Positions 5,653 to 12,712 of a stretch of 21,445 nt of DNA are shown here, piece by piece. The stretch's first letter is position 1; the number at the start of each line of letters is the position of its first letter. The notes beneath the pieces are model-generated. The model made no database searches. It had not been told where the DNA came from and was given only the letters and a program-made list of their open reading frames with translations. Source of the stretch: an uncultured Bacilli bacterium (lineage in GTDB: Bacteria; Bacillota_I; Bacilli_A; RF39; UBA660); NCBI GenBank assembly GCA_934096755.1, contig CAKOMU010000019.1, forward strand, positions 1 through 21,445, in the 5' to 3' direction. The position numbers and the translations under genes were made by a program.

Positions 5653-6879
5653 CTAATCATTTTTCTTCTTCAAAATAGTTGCATCCATAACCCATTTAGT
5701 TACACAACTTAACACGATCGTTATAATAACTGTAGGTATAAATATTAACCAGAAAGAATATGTAGTTGCTTGTGAATTTTTACCTAACATTCTTAAAATC
5801 ATTATAGCAATAGGATAATGTAGCATATAAACATATAAAGAAATGCTTCCTAAATATTCAAATAAACCACTAGTTACCTTATTATTTAATAATTTTGTAA
5901 CATAATCTTTATTAAGTAAACTTAAACCTACTACTGTAATACATAGTAATGCCACAGTCCATCTTTCTAAATTAAACCAAGTTGGAGCATAAATTATATA
6001 CCATAGTAATAAAACTGAAACAATAACATTTAATATAGTTAAAGCACATTTTTCACCTTCAGTAAATTTATGTTCTTGTAACTTTTGAATAAGATAGTAA
6101 AGAATCATTCCTCCAAGCATACCTAAAAGAACAAATACTAAACCATTATTAAAGCCAATAACTGCTGTTGCACCAGTTGCAGAACCACCCATACCATTAG
6201 TAGATAGAGTTTGTGATCCAAAAGTAGACCAAGCAGTTTGAGCTGCACGAGTATTTGTAAAACACCACCATCCAGTTAAGAAAATAAATGTAAATGGTGC
6301 TAGTACTCCAGCCATAAAATCTTCATTTTTACATAATCCCCAATATAGGAAGTAACCAACAATGATAATAGCAGATATAAACCATAAAGTACCATTTAAA
6401 TTAAAGAATTCATTACCTAAACTACGTAGACCTACAGCATGGAATCCTAGAAATTCCCAAACGCTATTTATAAGCATCGTACATACTTGTTGGAAATTAT
6501 AATCTGGATAGAAAAATTTAGTTGAAATTATTACTCCTAAAATATAACCCAAAATAAGTATTGGCAATAATCCTTTAATTCTTGTACTAGTGTACTCCCA
6601 AGCTCTACTAGAAGCACTTAGACTAGAATATTCTTTTTTAGCCATCATCTTTTTAAAATGAGCTACCATAAAATAACCTGCAGTTACAGTAAATATTAAC
6701 AATACTTCACTTGAACCAAAAAACCAATTAGAAACCTCCATCCAATAGCCATTTGCACCATTACAGCTTCTTGCAATAATATATCCTGTATGAAAACCGA
6801 TAATTGCAAAAGCAATTACAAATCGCCACAATTCAATTGCTACATTACGTGTCTTAGCAATTTCCTTTGTCTTTGGCAA
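5653..6879 (-). CDS. Membrane-bound acyltransferase, family 3 (OafA/WecH-like)
   Basis: Acyltransferase-3 proteins move acetyl or other acyl groups from the cytoplasmic side onto cell-surface glycans. The 408-residue product has about ten hydrophobic helices. It starts with the family signature at residues 13-34: VAIELWRFVIAFAIIGFHTG, with the conserved histidine of the family. LNGTLWFISAIIIVGYFLYW near residue 170 and LGSISLYVYMLHYPIAI near residue 345 are also typical. The only plausible start is TTG 6879, with AAAGGAG about 9 nt upstream and a stop codon shortly before. A GSQTLSTNGMGGSATGAT loop around 222-240 is an extracytoplasmic insertion. It has its own promoter and terminator. Substrate is unknown; no glycan genes are nearby. 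Confidence 0.88.
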   Translation of the reverse strand: MPKTKEIAKTRNVAIELWRFVIAFAIIGFHTGYIIARSCNGANGYWMEVSNWFFGSSEVLLIFTVTAGYFMVAHFKKMMAKKEYSSLSASSRAWEYTSTRIKGLLPILILGYILGVIISTKFFYPDYNFQQVCTMLINSVWEFLGFHAVGLRSLGNEFFNLNGTLWFISAIIIVGYFLYWGLCKNEDFMAGVLAPFTFIFLTGWWCFTNTRAAQTAWSTFGSQTLSTNGMGGSATGATAVIGFNNGLVFVLLGMLGGMILYYLIQKLQEHKFTEGEKCALTILNVIVSVLLLWYIIYAPTWFNLERWTVALLCITVVGLSLLNKDYVTKLLNNKVTSGLFEYLGSISLYVYMLHYPIAIMILRMLGKNSQATTYSFWLIFIPTVIITIVLSCVTKWVMDATILKKKND

Positions 6880-6925
6880 AACGCCACACTCCTTTCACCC
6901 ATAAGTATTACCCTATGTTAATCTA

Positions 6926-6934
6926 ATTATACCA
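6926..6934 (-). promoter_or_regulatory. Extended -10 promoter of the acyltransferase gene
   Basis: TGGTATAAT on the minus strand is an extended -10 (TGnTATAAT). The matching -35 position holds only a T-run, and the element lies just past the spoVG terminator. Confidence 0.5.
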
Positions 6935-6947
6935 AATTATGCAAATT

Positions 6948-6970
6948 AAAAAAACTAGTTTCCTAGTTTT
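6948..6970 (-). terminator. Terminator of spoVG, overlapping its stop codon
   Basis: On the minus strand AAAACTAG, a GAAA tetraloop and CTAGTTTT form a perfect 8-bp stem, followed by further T. The spoVG TAG stop (6963-6965) is part of the 5' arm. Confidence 0.88.
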
Positions 6971-7229
6971 CTTGCATTTCTTTGTTATATTGTTCTAAAA
7001 TAACTGATTCAAATTTTTCTCTAGTTTCTTTATTAGTAGGAAATACTATATTTTCTTCCTTTCCTTCTTTATTTAACTTTCCAGGCATTGCTACAAATAA
7101 TCTTGTATTACCTTCAATAATTTTAGCCCCTTTAATTGCAAGGCAATCATCAATTGTAAAATCCACAAATGCTTTAAGACGTGAATTTTCTTTTTCTCTG
7201 TGATAAATATCTACTCTTGTAATTTCCAT
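6963..7229 (-). CDS. spoVG: SpoVG family regulator, RNA/DNA-binding
   Basis: SpoVG is a small nucleic-acid-binding regulator involved in septation during sporulation and in surface or virulence gene control in other Firmicutes. The 88-residue product is of normal length and has all family landmarks: MEITRVDIYH, LKAFVDFTIDDCLAIKGAKI, RLFVAMPGK, then the C-terminal helix (ETREKFESVILEQY). AGGAGGAT about 4 nt before ATG 7229 is one of the strongest Shine-Dalgarno sequences in the window. A weak SigA-like promoter lies upstream; I do not see the SigH-type pair (AGGA, GAAT) used by B. subtilis. It is a single-gene unit. Confidence 0.97.
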   Translation of the reverse strand: MEITRVDIYHREKENSRLKAFVDFTIDDCLAIKGAKIIEGNTRLFVAMPGKLNKEGKEENIVFPTNKETREKFESVILEQYNKEMQEN

Positions 7230-7257
7230 AAATCCTCCTAATGTATCACACTTAAAT

Positions 7258-7284
7258 TCTATATCATATTTTTTATTTTGGCAA
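7258..7284 (-). promoter_or_regulatory. Weak candidate promoter of spoVG
   Basis: TTGCCA (7279-7284) and TATAGA (7258-7263) are separated by only 15 nt on the minus strand. There is no visible terminator between veg and spoVG, so read-through from yabG-veg is also possible. Confidence 0.35.
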
Positions 7285-7288
7285 TACT

Positions 7289-7501
7289 TTACAAATACTT
7301 TATTTTAATATCCTCAGTTATAATATCACGATATGGAAAACTTTTTTCTTCTCCATTAATTAATACACTAAATAAATTAGGATAAACTTTATATAAGCGT
7401 CCTTCAAATTTTTCCATTCTATTACGCATACCATAAACTGATACAAGTACTTTTTGAGACAAGTGACTTTTTATTTCTTCTTTTACTAAATTAATATTCA
7501 T
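7289..7501 (-). CDS. veg: Veg family protein
   Basis: Veg is a small, highly expressed protein that stimulates biofilm gene expression in B. subtilis. The 70-residue product is a little shorter than the ~86-aa Bacillus protein. It follows the same pattern: an N-terminal helix (NLVKEEIKSHLSQKVLVSVY), a basic strand (GMRNRMEKFEGRL), YPNLFSVLI, then SFPYRDIITEDIKI. AGGGGGA precedes ATG 7501. It lies 9 nt after the yabG stop and is probably cotranscribed with it, whereas in B. subtilis veg has its own strong promoter. Confidence 0.88.
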   Translation of the reverse strand: MNINLVKEEIKSHLSQKVLVSVYGMRNRMEKFEGRLYKVYPNLFSVLINGEEKSFPYRDIITEDIKIKYL

Positions 7502-7510
7502 ATTTTCCCC

Positions 7511-8287
7511 CTACCTTGGATAACCAACATACATAAGACCATTGCACATAAGACCACCCATACCATCTTCTTTATATTTTGTCTTATTTAATAATTTTTT
7601 TAAATCAATTTCCTTATTACGTTCAGTTAATGAAATAGTACTGGCAATAATCGCTGGATCTAGCGCATGAATATTTACTCGTTTAGGACTAGATGCAAAA
7701 TTGGCTCCAGCTTTAATTAATTCTTCATAATCACTTTGACAAGCACCAGCTATAATCACTAATTTTTCATGTGATTTTTCATAATTTCTAGCAACTTTAA
7801 CTGCTTTTACAAAATACTCTGAATTCTTATAATTTTTTAAATCATTTACATTACCCTTTTTCTTCAAATAAGCATCATGCCCTGTAATAATTACAATATC
7901 AGGCTTATATTCTTTTAAAAGTAACGGCAATTGTTCATAAACATTTCTTTCATTAATTTTTTTCCCAATAGCTAAAATACCATTTCGTTTATAAAATTTT
8001 AAACATCTGGTCAAATATTCCTCATCACCATCGATATGCAACACTTTGGCCGGTAAATAAAAATATTCTCCTCTAGTTAAAAGCTCATCTTTAATATCTA
8101 TGTCATCCACATCTTCATTCTCTACAACTTTATCTATTTTTTTTAAATCTTTTATATCAGCATCAGCTACTAATCGAACTTCTACTCCTTTTAAATAAAC
8201 TACTCCATCTTTGATATTTAGAACTTTAAACACAGTATCATTATTATAACTATTTCTAGTCACATAATCACCTTTATTAATATCCAA
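7511..8287 (-). CDS. yabG: Sporulation-specific protease YabG
   Basis: YabG is a cysteine-type peptidase that trims spore coat proteins in the mother cell. The 258-residue product is somewhat shorter than the ~290-aa Bacillus protein. An SH3-like start (DINKGDYVTRNSYNND, then YLKGVEVRLVADAD) precedes the peptidase domain, with VLHIDGDEEYLTRCLKFY, IVIITGHDAY near residue 135, VIIAGACQSDYEELI with the conserved Cys near 185, and SPKRVNIHALDPAI. The start is TTG 8287 with GGTGAT 5 nt upstream. The -10-like CATATAAT lies directly before it and is shared exactly with yabP. Order ksgA-yabG-veg is as in B. subtilis. Confidence 0.93.
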   Translation of the reverse strand: MDINKGDYVTRNSYNNDTVFKVLNIKDGVVYLKGVEVRLVADADIKDLKKIDKVVENEDVDDIDIKDELLTRGEYFYLPAKVLHIDGDEEYLTRCLKFYKRNGILAIGKKINERNVYEQLPLLLKEYKPDIVIITGHDAYLKKKGNVNDLKNYKNSEYFVKAVKVARNYEKSHEKLVIIAGACQSDYEELIKAGANFASSPKRVNIHALDPAIIASTISLTERNKEIDLKKLLNKTKYKEDGMGGLMCNGLMYVGYPR

Positions 8288-8292
8288 TAGTA

Positions 8293-8311
8293 ATCACCAT
8301 TTAATTATATG
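8293..8311 (-). promoter_or_regulatory. Sporulation-type -10 and ribosome-binding block of yabG
   Basis: CATATAATTAAATGGTGAT is identical over 19 nt to the block before yabP (3466-3484). CATATAAT resembles the SigE -10. A matching -35 is not clear here: CTA rather than ATA stands 15 nt upstream. yabG is SigK-dependent in B. subtilis, and the SigK -10 (CATAnnnTA) fits poorly. Confidence 0.5.
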
Positions 8312-8335
8312 TTAGAAATGCTATTTTAGACCACT

Positions 8336-8358
8336 AAAAAACTACTCTTAAAGAGTAG
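8336..8358 (-). terminator. Terminator of ksgA, with the stop codon in its loop
   Basis: CTACTCT and AGAGTAG pair over 7 bp on the minus strand, followed by six T. The ksgA TAA (8348-8350) lies at the loop, so the last coding bases form the 5' arm. Confidence 0.82.
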
Positions 8359-9124
8359 CATGAAACAAATCAATAAGTACATCTTCACTAAGTTCTTCAG
8401 CTCGAACCTGTTCTAAAATATTTCTCTGTGCCAATACTTTTTTTAGTTTATCCCAATCATAAATACCACCAATATTATTTTTTAAAGTTTTTCTTTTTTG
8501 TCTAAATACATTTTTCAAAAATACTTTATATTTACTTATATCAACTTCTGGTTTATTTTCTCTAGGTCTAAAACTTACAACAGCACTTTCTACTTTAGGA
8601 ACAGGTACAAAAGCATACTTAGACACATCACAAACTTTTTCAAGTTCAAAATAATAATTTAATAATAAAGTCATATAACCATAATTTTTACTTTTTGGTT
8701 TAGCTAAAAAACGATCAGCTACTTCTTTTTGAACCATTATAGTAAATTTTTTAAAATCTAAATCTTGACTAATAATATGTTCAATAATTGGGGTAGTAAT
8801 ATAATATGGTAAATTTCCCACTAAATAAAGTTCTTTATATTTTATATCTTTAATATCTTCTTTTATATTACTTTTTAAAATGTCTTTAAAAATAACTGTT
8901 AATTGTTCTTTATTTAAATTAATCAAAACAGGTTTTAAATCCAAATCTAACTCATATGCTAACACTTTACAATTCTTAGTAAGTAATTTTTTTGTTAAAG
9001 CACCTCTCCCTGGACCTATTTCAATAATCAAGTCTTCTGGAGTTGCCTCAATTTCATTAGCAATTTTCATAATAACTGTTTCATCTTTTAAAAAATTTTG
9101 TCCTAATCTTTTTTTTGCTTTCAT
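8348..9124 (-). CDS. rsmA: 16S rRNA dimethyladenosine transferase KsgA/RsmA
   Basis: RsmA (KsgA) dimethylates two adjacent adenines in helix 45 of 16S rRNA late in 30S assembly, using SAM. The 258-residue product begins MKAKKRLGQNFL, the conserved family start. The SAM-binding EIGPGRGALT is at 35-44, the catalytic NLPYY at 104-108, and the C-terminal domain has FVPVPKVESAVV and FRQKRKTLKNN. Length is slightly below the Bacillus protein (292 aa). No clear Shine-Dalgarno precedes ATG 9124. The gap to the upstream 3D-domain gene is 24 nt, so translation may depend on coupling. rnmV, which precedes ksgA in B. subtilis, is absent here. Confidence 0.96.
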   Translation of the reverse strand: MKAKKRLGQNFLKDETVIMKIANEIEATPEDLIIEIGPGRGALTKKLLTKNCKVLAYELDLDLKPVLINLNKEQLTVIFKDILKSNIKEDIKDIKYKELYLVGNLPYYITTPIIEHIISQDLDFKKFTIMVQKEVADRFLAKPKSKNYGYMTLLLNYYFELEKVCDVSKYAFVPVPKVESAVVSFRPRENKPEVDISKYKVFLKNVFRQKRKTLKNNIGGIYDWDKLKKVLAQRNILEQVRAEELSEDVLIDLFHATL

Positions 9125-9148
9125 AACTAATATTAAAGGGAATATTTA

Positions 9149-9676
9149 CTATTCCCATCCACTCCTTAATACATCATAAGTAATAGAACTCCTACCAATA
9201 TAATCAGCCGCATATCTTTCACTAGGACTTAAAAAATCTAACGCATTTCCTAAAACTCCACGATCAAGTACAATCGCATATACTTTTTCATTACTAATTC
9301 TATTACTATAAAAACTAACAATCGAGCCACATGGCAAATTTTTACTAGAAGCCACAATATTAACAGTACCATATTCTACATCATTATAAGTATTTACGCC
9401 ATTACTAACATTTAAACTAGGTAAACAAGCAAGTTTACCACTACATAATGGGCAATTAGCTGCATAACCTGTTAAATCACCTGTATAAGTATCAATCGCT
9501 GTATCTTTAAGAGCCTGTTCTACTTCTACAACTTTCATCGCCATTGTCGATAGATTAATTGTTTTATTGACATTATCATTTTCTACTGCAGCATCTCTTA
9601 CATCAGTACTACTTTTAGCAATCAACACTACACAGAAAAGCACTATCAATCTTGTAAAATAATTTACACCTTTCAA
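9149..9676 (-). CDS. Exported 3D-domain-like cell wall protein (YabE position), Cys-rich variant
   Basis: 3D-domain proteins are exported and related to lytic transglycosylases that act on peptidoglycan. From TTG 9676 the product is 175 residues: a short basic start, a hydrophobic export or anchor segment (about 8-20, LIVLFCVVLIA), a variable region, then the 3D-like domain from about residue 63. Two of the three signature aspartates are visible, in VLDRGV (Asp138) and NALDFL (Asp147); the first Asp is not evident. CPLC (75-78), Cys84 and Cys116 could form disulfides. AAGGTGG 5 nt before the TTG and a promoter 30 nt upstream decide this start; the frame runs on to 9730, past the promoter -10. 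It holds the place of yabE between tatD and ksgA. The exact enzymatic role is uncertain. Confidence 0.7.
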   Translation of the reverse strand: MKGVNYFTRLIVLFCVVLIAKSSTDVRDAAVENDNVNKTINLSTMAMKVVEVEQALKDTAIDTYTGDLTGYAANCPLCSGKLACLPSLNVSNGVNTYNDVEYGTVNIVASSKNLPCGSIVSFYSNRISNEKVYAIVLDRGVLGNALDFLSPSERYAADYIGRSSITYDVLRSGWE

Positions 9677-9701
9677 ATTATCCACCTTCCCGGATAAGAC
9701 A

Positions 9702-9730
9702 ATTATAGCATTTAGACACTTCAAAATCAA
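9702..9730 (-). promoter_or_regulatory. SigA promoter of the 3D-domain gene and ksgA
   Basis: TTGATT (9725-9730) and a perfect TATAAT (9702-9707) are separated by 17 nt on the minus strand. Transcription would start near 9695, about 20 nt before the TTG start. Confidence 0.75.
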
Positions 9731-9747
9731 TTGGCAATAACTTACAT

Positions 9748-9778
9748 TGCTATTATATAAAGATTTGTTATAATAGCA
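9748..9778. repeat. 10-bp inverted repeat carrying promoter-like boxes on both strands
   Basis: TGCTATTATA (9748-9757) and TATAATAGCA (9769-9778) form a perfect inverted repeat around 11 nt. Because of the symmetry, each strand shows TATAAT with a TGCTA-containing element about 16 nt upstream. It lies in the 194-nt gap between tatD and the 3D-domain gene. It could be an operator, a divergent promoter or a hairpin. No long ORF or known RNA is recognisable in the rest of the gap, which also has an imperfect pairing at about 9839-9862 without a terminator T-run. Confidence 0.5.
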
Positions 9779-9909
9779 TGCTCATTTTAGAAGTATCGAT
9801 TGATAAATTATTGACTACATTTCTACAGTAAATTATTACCCTTTTATAATTTTCAAAAGGTAAAAAAATCCATTTATATGACTTATTACTTCTGTTTTAT
9901 CTGTTAAAC

Positions 9910-9937
9910 AAAAAGACCATTAAATTAATCAATGATC
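9910..9937 (-). terminator. Terminator of dut-metS-tatD, with the tatD stop codon in its loop
   Basis: GATCATT and AATGGTC pair over 7 bp (one G-U) on the minus strand around a 9-nt loop, followed by five T. The tatD TAA (9925-9927) is in the loop. The stem is weaker than the other terminators. Confidence 0.6.
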
Positions 9938-10686
9938 ATTTTTGTATATAACTTTTTAATATTATTATTAGTAATATCTGCTAGTTCTTCTAAAGAAACC
10001 TGAAATAAGGTAGCTACAAATTTAGCAATATCAAAAATATGTTCTGGAGTATTTTGTCTTCCCCTATATGGCTCTGGCGTTAAATAAGGACTATCAGTTT
10101 CCAAAACAATATTTTCTAAACCGACTTCACGTATAACGTCTTTAATATGAGCATTTTTAAAAGTAATAACGCCATTAACACCTAACAAATAACCCATTTT
10201 CACATAAATCTTAGCAACTTCCAGGCTTCCCGAAAAAGAATGAATAACTCCTTTTACTTGATATTTCTTTAAAGTATCAATAGTATCTTGCGTTGCTTCT
10301 CTACTATGAATTATAACCGGCATATGATATTTTTCGGCTATTTTCAATTGTTGTTCTAATAAGTCAATTTGTCGTTCCTTATTTTCTTTCGTATAGTAAT
10401 AATCCAAACCAATTTCTCCAATAGCAACAATTTTTGAATTGTTAATATTTTGTTCAATAAATTTTAAATCTTCAGTTTTATATTTATCAACATCTTCAGG
10501 ATGAATTCCTAAAGCTCCATACATATTATGATACTTTTTTATCAATTCCAATACTTCTTTATTAGAATCAGCATCACTTCCATTATTAATATAATAATTG
10601 ACTAAATTAAATTGTGAACTTTTTATTACTTTATCCAAATCTTCAAAATACTCTTTAAATAAATGACAATGAGTATCAACAAACAT
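9925..10686 (-). CDS. tatD: TatD family metal-dependent deoxyribonuclease
   Basis: TatD enzymes are metal-dependent hydrolases with 3'-5' exonuclease or DNase activity, linked to DNA repair and turnover. The 253-residue product has the full set of metal ligands of the TIM-barrel family: DTHCH at 4-8, GEIGLDYYY with Glu90, IIHSREA with His126, VIHSFSG with His148 and ETDSPYLTP with Asp197. Length is normal. ATG 10686 overlaps the metS stop as TAATG, so translation is coupled. Order metS-tatD-(yabE)-ksgA matches B. subtilis. Confidence 0.95.
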   Translation of the reverse strand: MFVDTHCHLFKEYFEDLDKVIKSSQFNLVNYYINNGSDADSNKEVLELIKKYHNMYGALGIHPEDVDKYKTEDLKFIEQNINNSKIVAIGEIGLDYYYTKENKERQIDLLEQQLKIAEKYHMPVIIHSREATQDTIDTLKKYQVKGVIHSFSGSLEVAKIYVKMGYLLGVNGVITFKNAHIKDVIREVGLENIVLETDSPYLTPEPYRGRQNTPEHIFDIAKFVATLFQVSLEELADITNNNIKKLYTKMIID

Positions 10687-12206
10687 TACTTTTCCTCAAT
10701 TCTATCAAATAAATGTATAGGATCATTTAGTACTACAGGCAATTTTAAAGGTTCATCATCAATATTTTTAGAATCTGTATTCAATACTGCAAATATTTTT
10801 GCTGCTGTATCCGGCAAGAAAGTTTGCAAATAAACAGCACAAACTCTTATACTTTCTAATAAATTATATAAAACTGTTTGTAATCTTTCTTTTTTACTTG
10901 AATCCTTAGCTAATACCCACGGTGTTGTTTCATCAATATACTTATTACATCTTTTTAATACTTCAAATATTTCATCAATAGCAAGACCAATTTGTAATTC
11001 ATCCATTCTTTCTGTCACTTTTTTATCTAATTGACTAACCATATTTAATAACTCTTGATCTTCATTAGTAGAAACATTATTCACTTCTACTTTACCATCA
11101 AAATATTTATGAGCCATACTTACTGTTCTATTAACTAAATTTCCTAAAATATTTACTAAATCGCCATTTATTCTTTCAATCAATAATTCTTTAGAAAAAA
11201 CACCATCACTAGCATAAGGCATTTCATGTAAAAAGAAATATCTAATAGCATCGACACCATATTCTTTAACCAAATCATCAGCATAAATGACATTACCTTT
11301 ACTTTTACTCATTTTACCATCAGCCATAATTAACCATGGATGTCCAAAAACTTGTTTAGGTAAATCTAAACCCAAACTCATTAAAAAACAAGGCCAATAA
11401 ATTGTATGAAAACGAATTATATCCTTTCCTATCAAATGTAAATCAGCTGGCCACCATTTATTAAAATCAGGATCAGGATTTAAAACGTCATAACCAATGT
11501 TAGTAATATAATTTGTTAAAGCATCCAACCAAACATATACAACGTGTTTAGGATCAATTGTAACAGGAATTCCCCAACTAAAAGAAGATCTAGATACGCA
11601 TAAATCTTGTAAACCAGGTTTTATAAAATTATTTATCATTTCATTTTTTCTAGCAACTGGTTTTATAAAATCAGGATGGCTTTCAATGTAATCTTCCAAT
11701 CTTTTTTGATATTTTGATAATCTAAAAAAGTACGCTTCTTCACTTTTTTCTTCTACAGGACGACCACAGTCTGGACAATTACCATCAATTAATTGTGATT
11801 CTGTCCAAAATGATTCACAAGGAGTACAATATAATCCTTTATACTCTCCCTTATAGATGTCATCTTGTTCATACATCTTTTTAAATATATCTTGTACCAC
11901 TTTTTCATGATGTTCATCTGTAGTTCTTACAAATTTATCATAACTGGTATTCATTACATCCCAAATATTTTTAATTTCTAAAGCAATATTATCTACGTAT
12001 TCCTTAGGAGTTATTCCAGCTTCTTTAGCTTTAATTTCTATTTTTTCACCATGTTCATCCGTACCAGTTTGAAAATAAACATCAAATCCTTTTAATCTTT
12101 TAAATCTTGCAATTGCATCTGCTAAAACAATTTCATAAGTATTACCTATATGTGGTTTGCCAGAAGTATAAGCAATCGCTGTCGAAATATAATATTTTTC
12201 TTTCAT
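10686..12206 (-). CDS. metG: Methionyl-tRNA synthetase
   Basis: MetRS charges tRNA-Met for initiation and elongation (metS in Bacillus naming). The 506-residue protein is a class I synthetase: TSGKPHIGN with the HIGH motif at 19-22, a four-cysteine zinc knuckle (Cys127, Cys130, Cys144, Cys147) in the connective peptide, WLDALTNYI, and KMSKS at 298-302. It ends after the anticodon-binding helical domain and lacks the C-terminal Trbp111-like dimerisation domain of the ~660-aa Bacillus enzyme, so it is probably monomeric. AAGGAT before ATG 12206 lies in the last codons of dut, 2 nt upstream. A Met-specifier T-box precedes dut and should control this gene as well. Confidence 0.97.
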   Translation of the reverse strand: MKEKYYISTAIAYTSGKPHIGNTYEIVLADAIARFKRLKGFDVYFQTGTDEHGEKIEIKAKEAGITPKEYVDNIALEIKNIWDVMNTSYDKFVRTTDEHHEKVVQDIFKKMYEQDDIYKGEYKGLYCTPCESFWTESQLIDGNCPDCGRPVEEKSEEAYFFRLSKYQKRLEDYIESHPDFIKPVARKNEMINNFIKPGLQDLCVSRSSFSWGIPVTIDPKHVVYVWLDALTNYITNIGYDVLNPDPDFNKWWPADLHLIGKDIIRFHTIYWPCFLMSLGLDLPKQVFGHPWLIMADGKMSKSKGNVIYADDLVKEYGVDAIRYFFLHEMPYASDGVFSKELLIERINGDLVNILGNLVNRTVSMAHKYFDGKVEVNNVSTNEDQELLNMVSQLDKKVTERMDELQIGLAIDEIFEVLKRCNKYIDETTPWVLAKDSSKKERLQTVLYNLLESIRVCAVYLQTFLPDTAAKIFAVLNTDSKNIDDEPLKLPVVLNDPIHLFDRIEEK

Positions 12207-12208
12207 AA

Positions 12209-12694
12209 TTATCCTTCTTTCTCTTTATTAGTACTACCAATGCCTCCAATTCTATCATTAGTAGCTTTATCATCATCCGTTAACAAATAATTCACGAATA
12301 TTCCTTGCACATATGCTTCATTTTGACGTAGCACAAATTCTTTGTTACCTTCATTTTGAATCGAAACATATATGTGTCCTTCATTACCACTATTATTATA
12401 ATAATCTCGATCAATAACTCCCACTTGATTAGTTAAACGAAGATTATATTTAAAACCTAAACTGCTCCTTAAAATTAAAAATAACACTTCATTTTCATTA
12501 AACTTTGCCTTATAGCCAGTGGGAATTTTAACTATTTCCCCTGGTTTAATAACATAATCTTTTAATGCAAAAAAATCATATCCTGCACTAGATTTAGATG
12601 CTCTACTAGGCAATAAATAATTTTCATACATTTCTTTATCATCAATAATTTGTTGACTAAATGCTCTCCAACTAATTTTTTCAAAATTACGCAT
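12209..12694 (-). CDS. dut: Deoxyuridine 5'-triphosphate nucleotidohydrolase (dUTPase)
   Basis: dUTPase hydrolyses dUTP to dUMP and diphosphate, keeping uracil out of DNA and supplying dUMP for thymidylate synthesis. From ATG 12694 the product is 161 residues with all five trimeric-dUTPase motifs: SAGYD (36-40), RSSLG (76-80), GVIDRDYYN (92-100) followed by GHIYVSIQN, QGIF (130-133), and RIGGIGST (148-155), which replaces the commoner RGxGGFGST. GGAGGT 4 nt upstream decides the start; the longer frame to 12724 would begin in the T-box terminator. It is the first gene after a Met T-box and lies 2 nt before metS, an unusual partner for a nucleotide-pool enzyme. Confidence 0.93.
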   Translation of the reverse strand: MRNFEKISWRAFSQQIIDDKEMYENYLLPSRASKSSAGYDFFALKDYVIKPGEIVKIPTGYKAKFNENEVLFLILRSSLGFKYNLRLTNQVGVIDRDYYNNSGNEGHIYVSIQNEGNKEFVLRQNEAYVQGIFVNYLLTDDDKATNDRIGGIGSTNKEKEG

Positions 12695-12712
12695 TATTAC
12701 CTCCAAAAAAAC

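Noticed and set aside
8880..9179. Plus-strand ORF of 99 codons opposite ksgA
   Set aside because: It is antisense to the SAM-binding part of KsgA and matches no family I know.
9780..9930. Small RNA on the plus strand in the tatD/3D-domain gap
   Set aside because: There is a promoter-like start, but the 9910-9937 hairpin has a C-A mismatch on the plus strand and no known RNA fold is visible.
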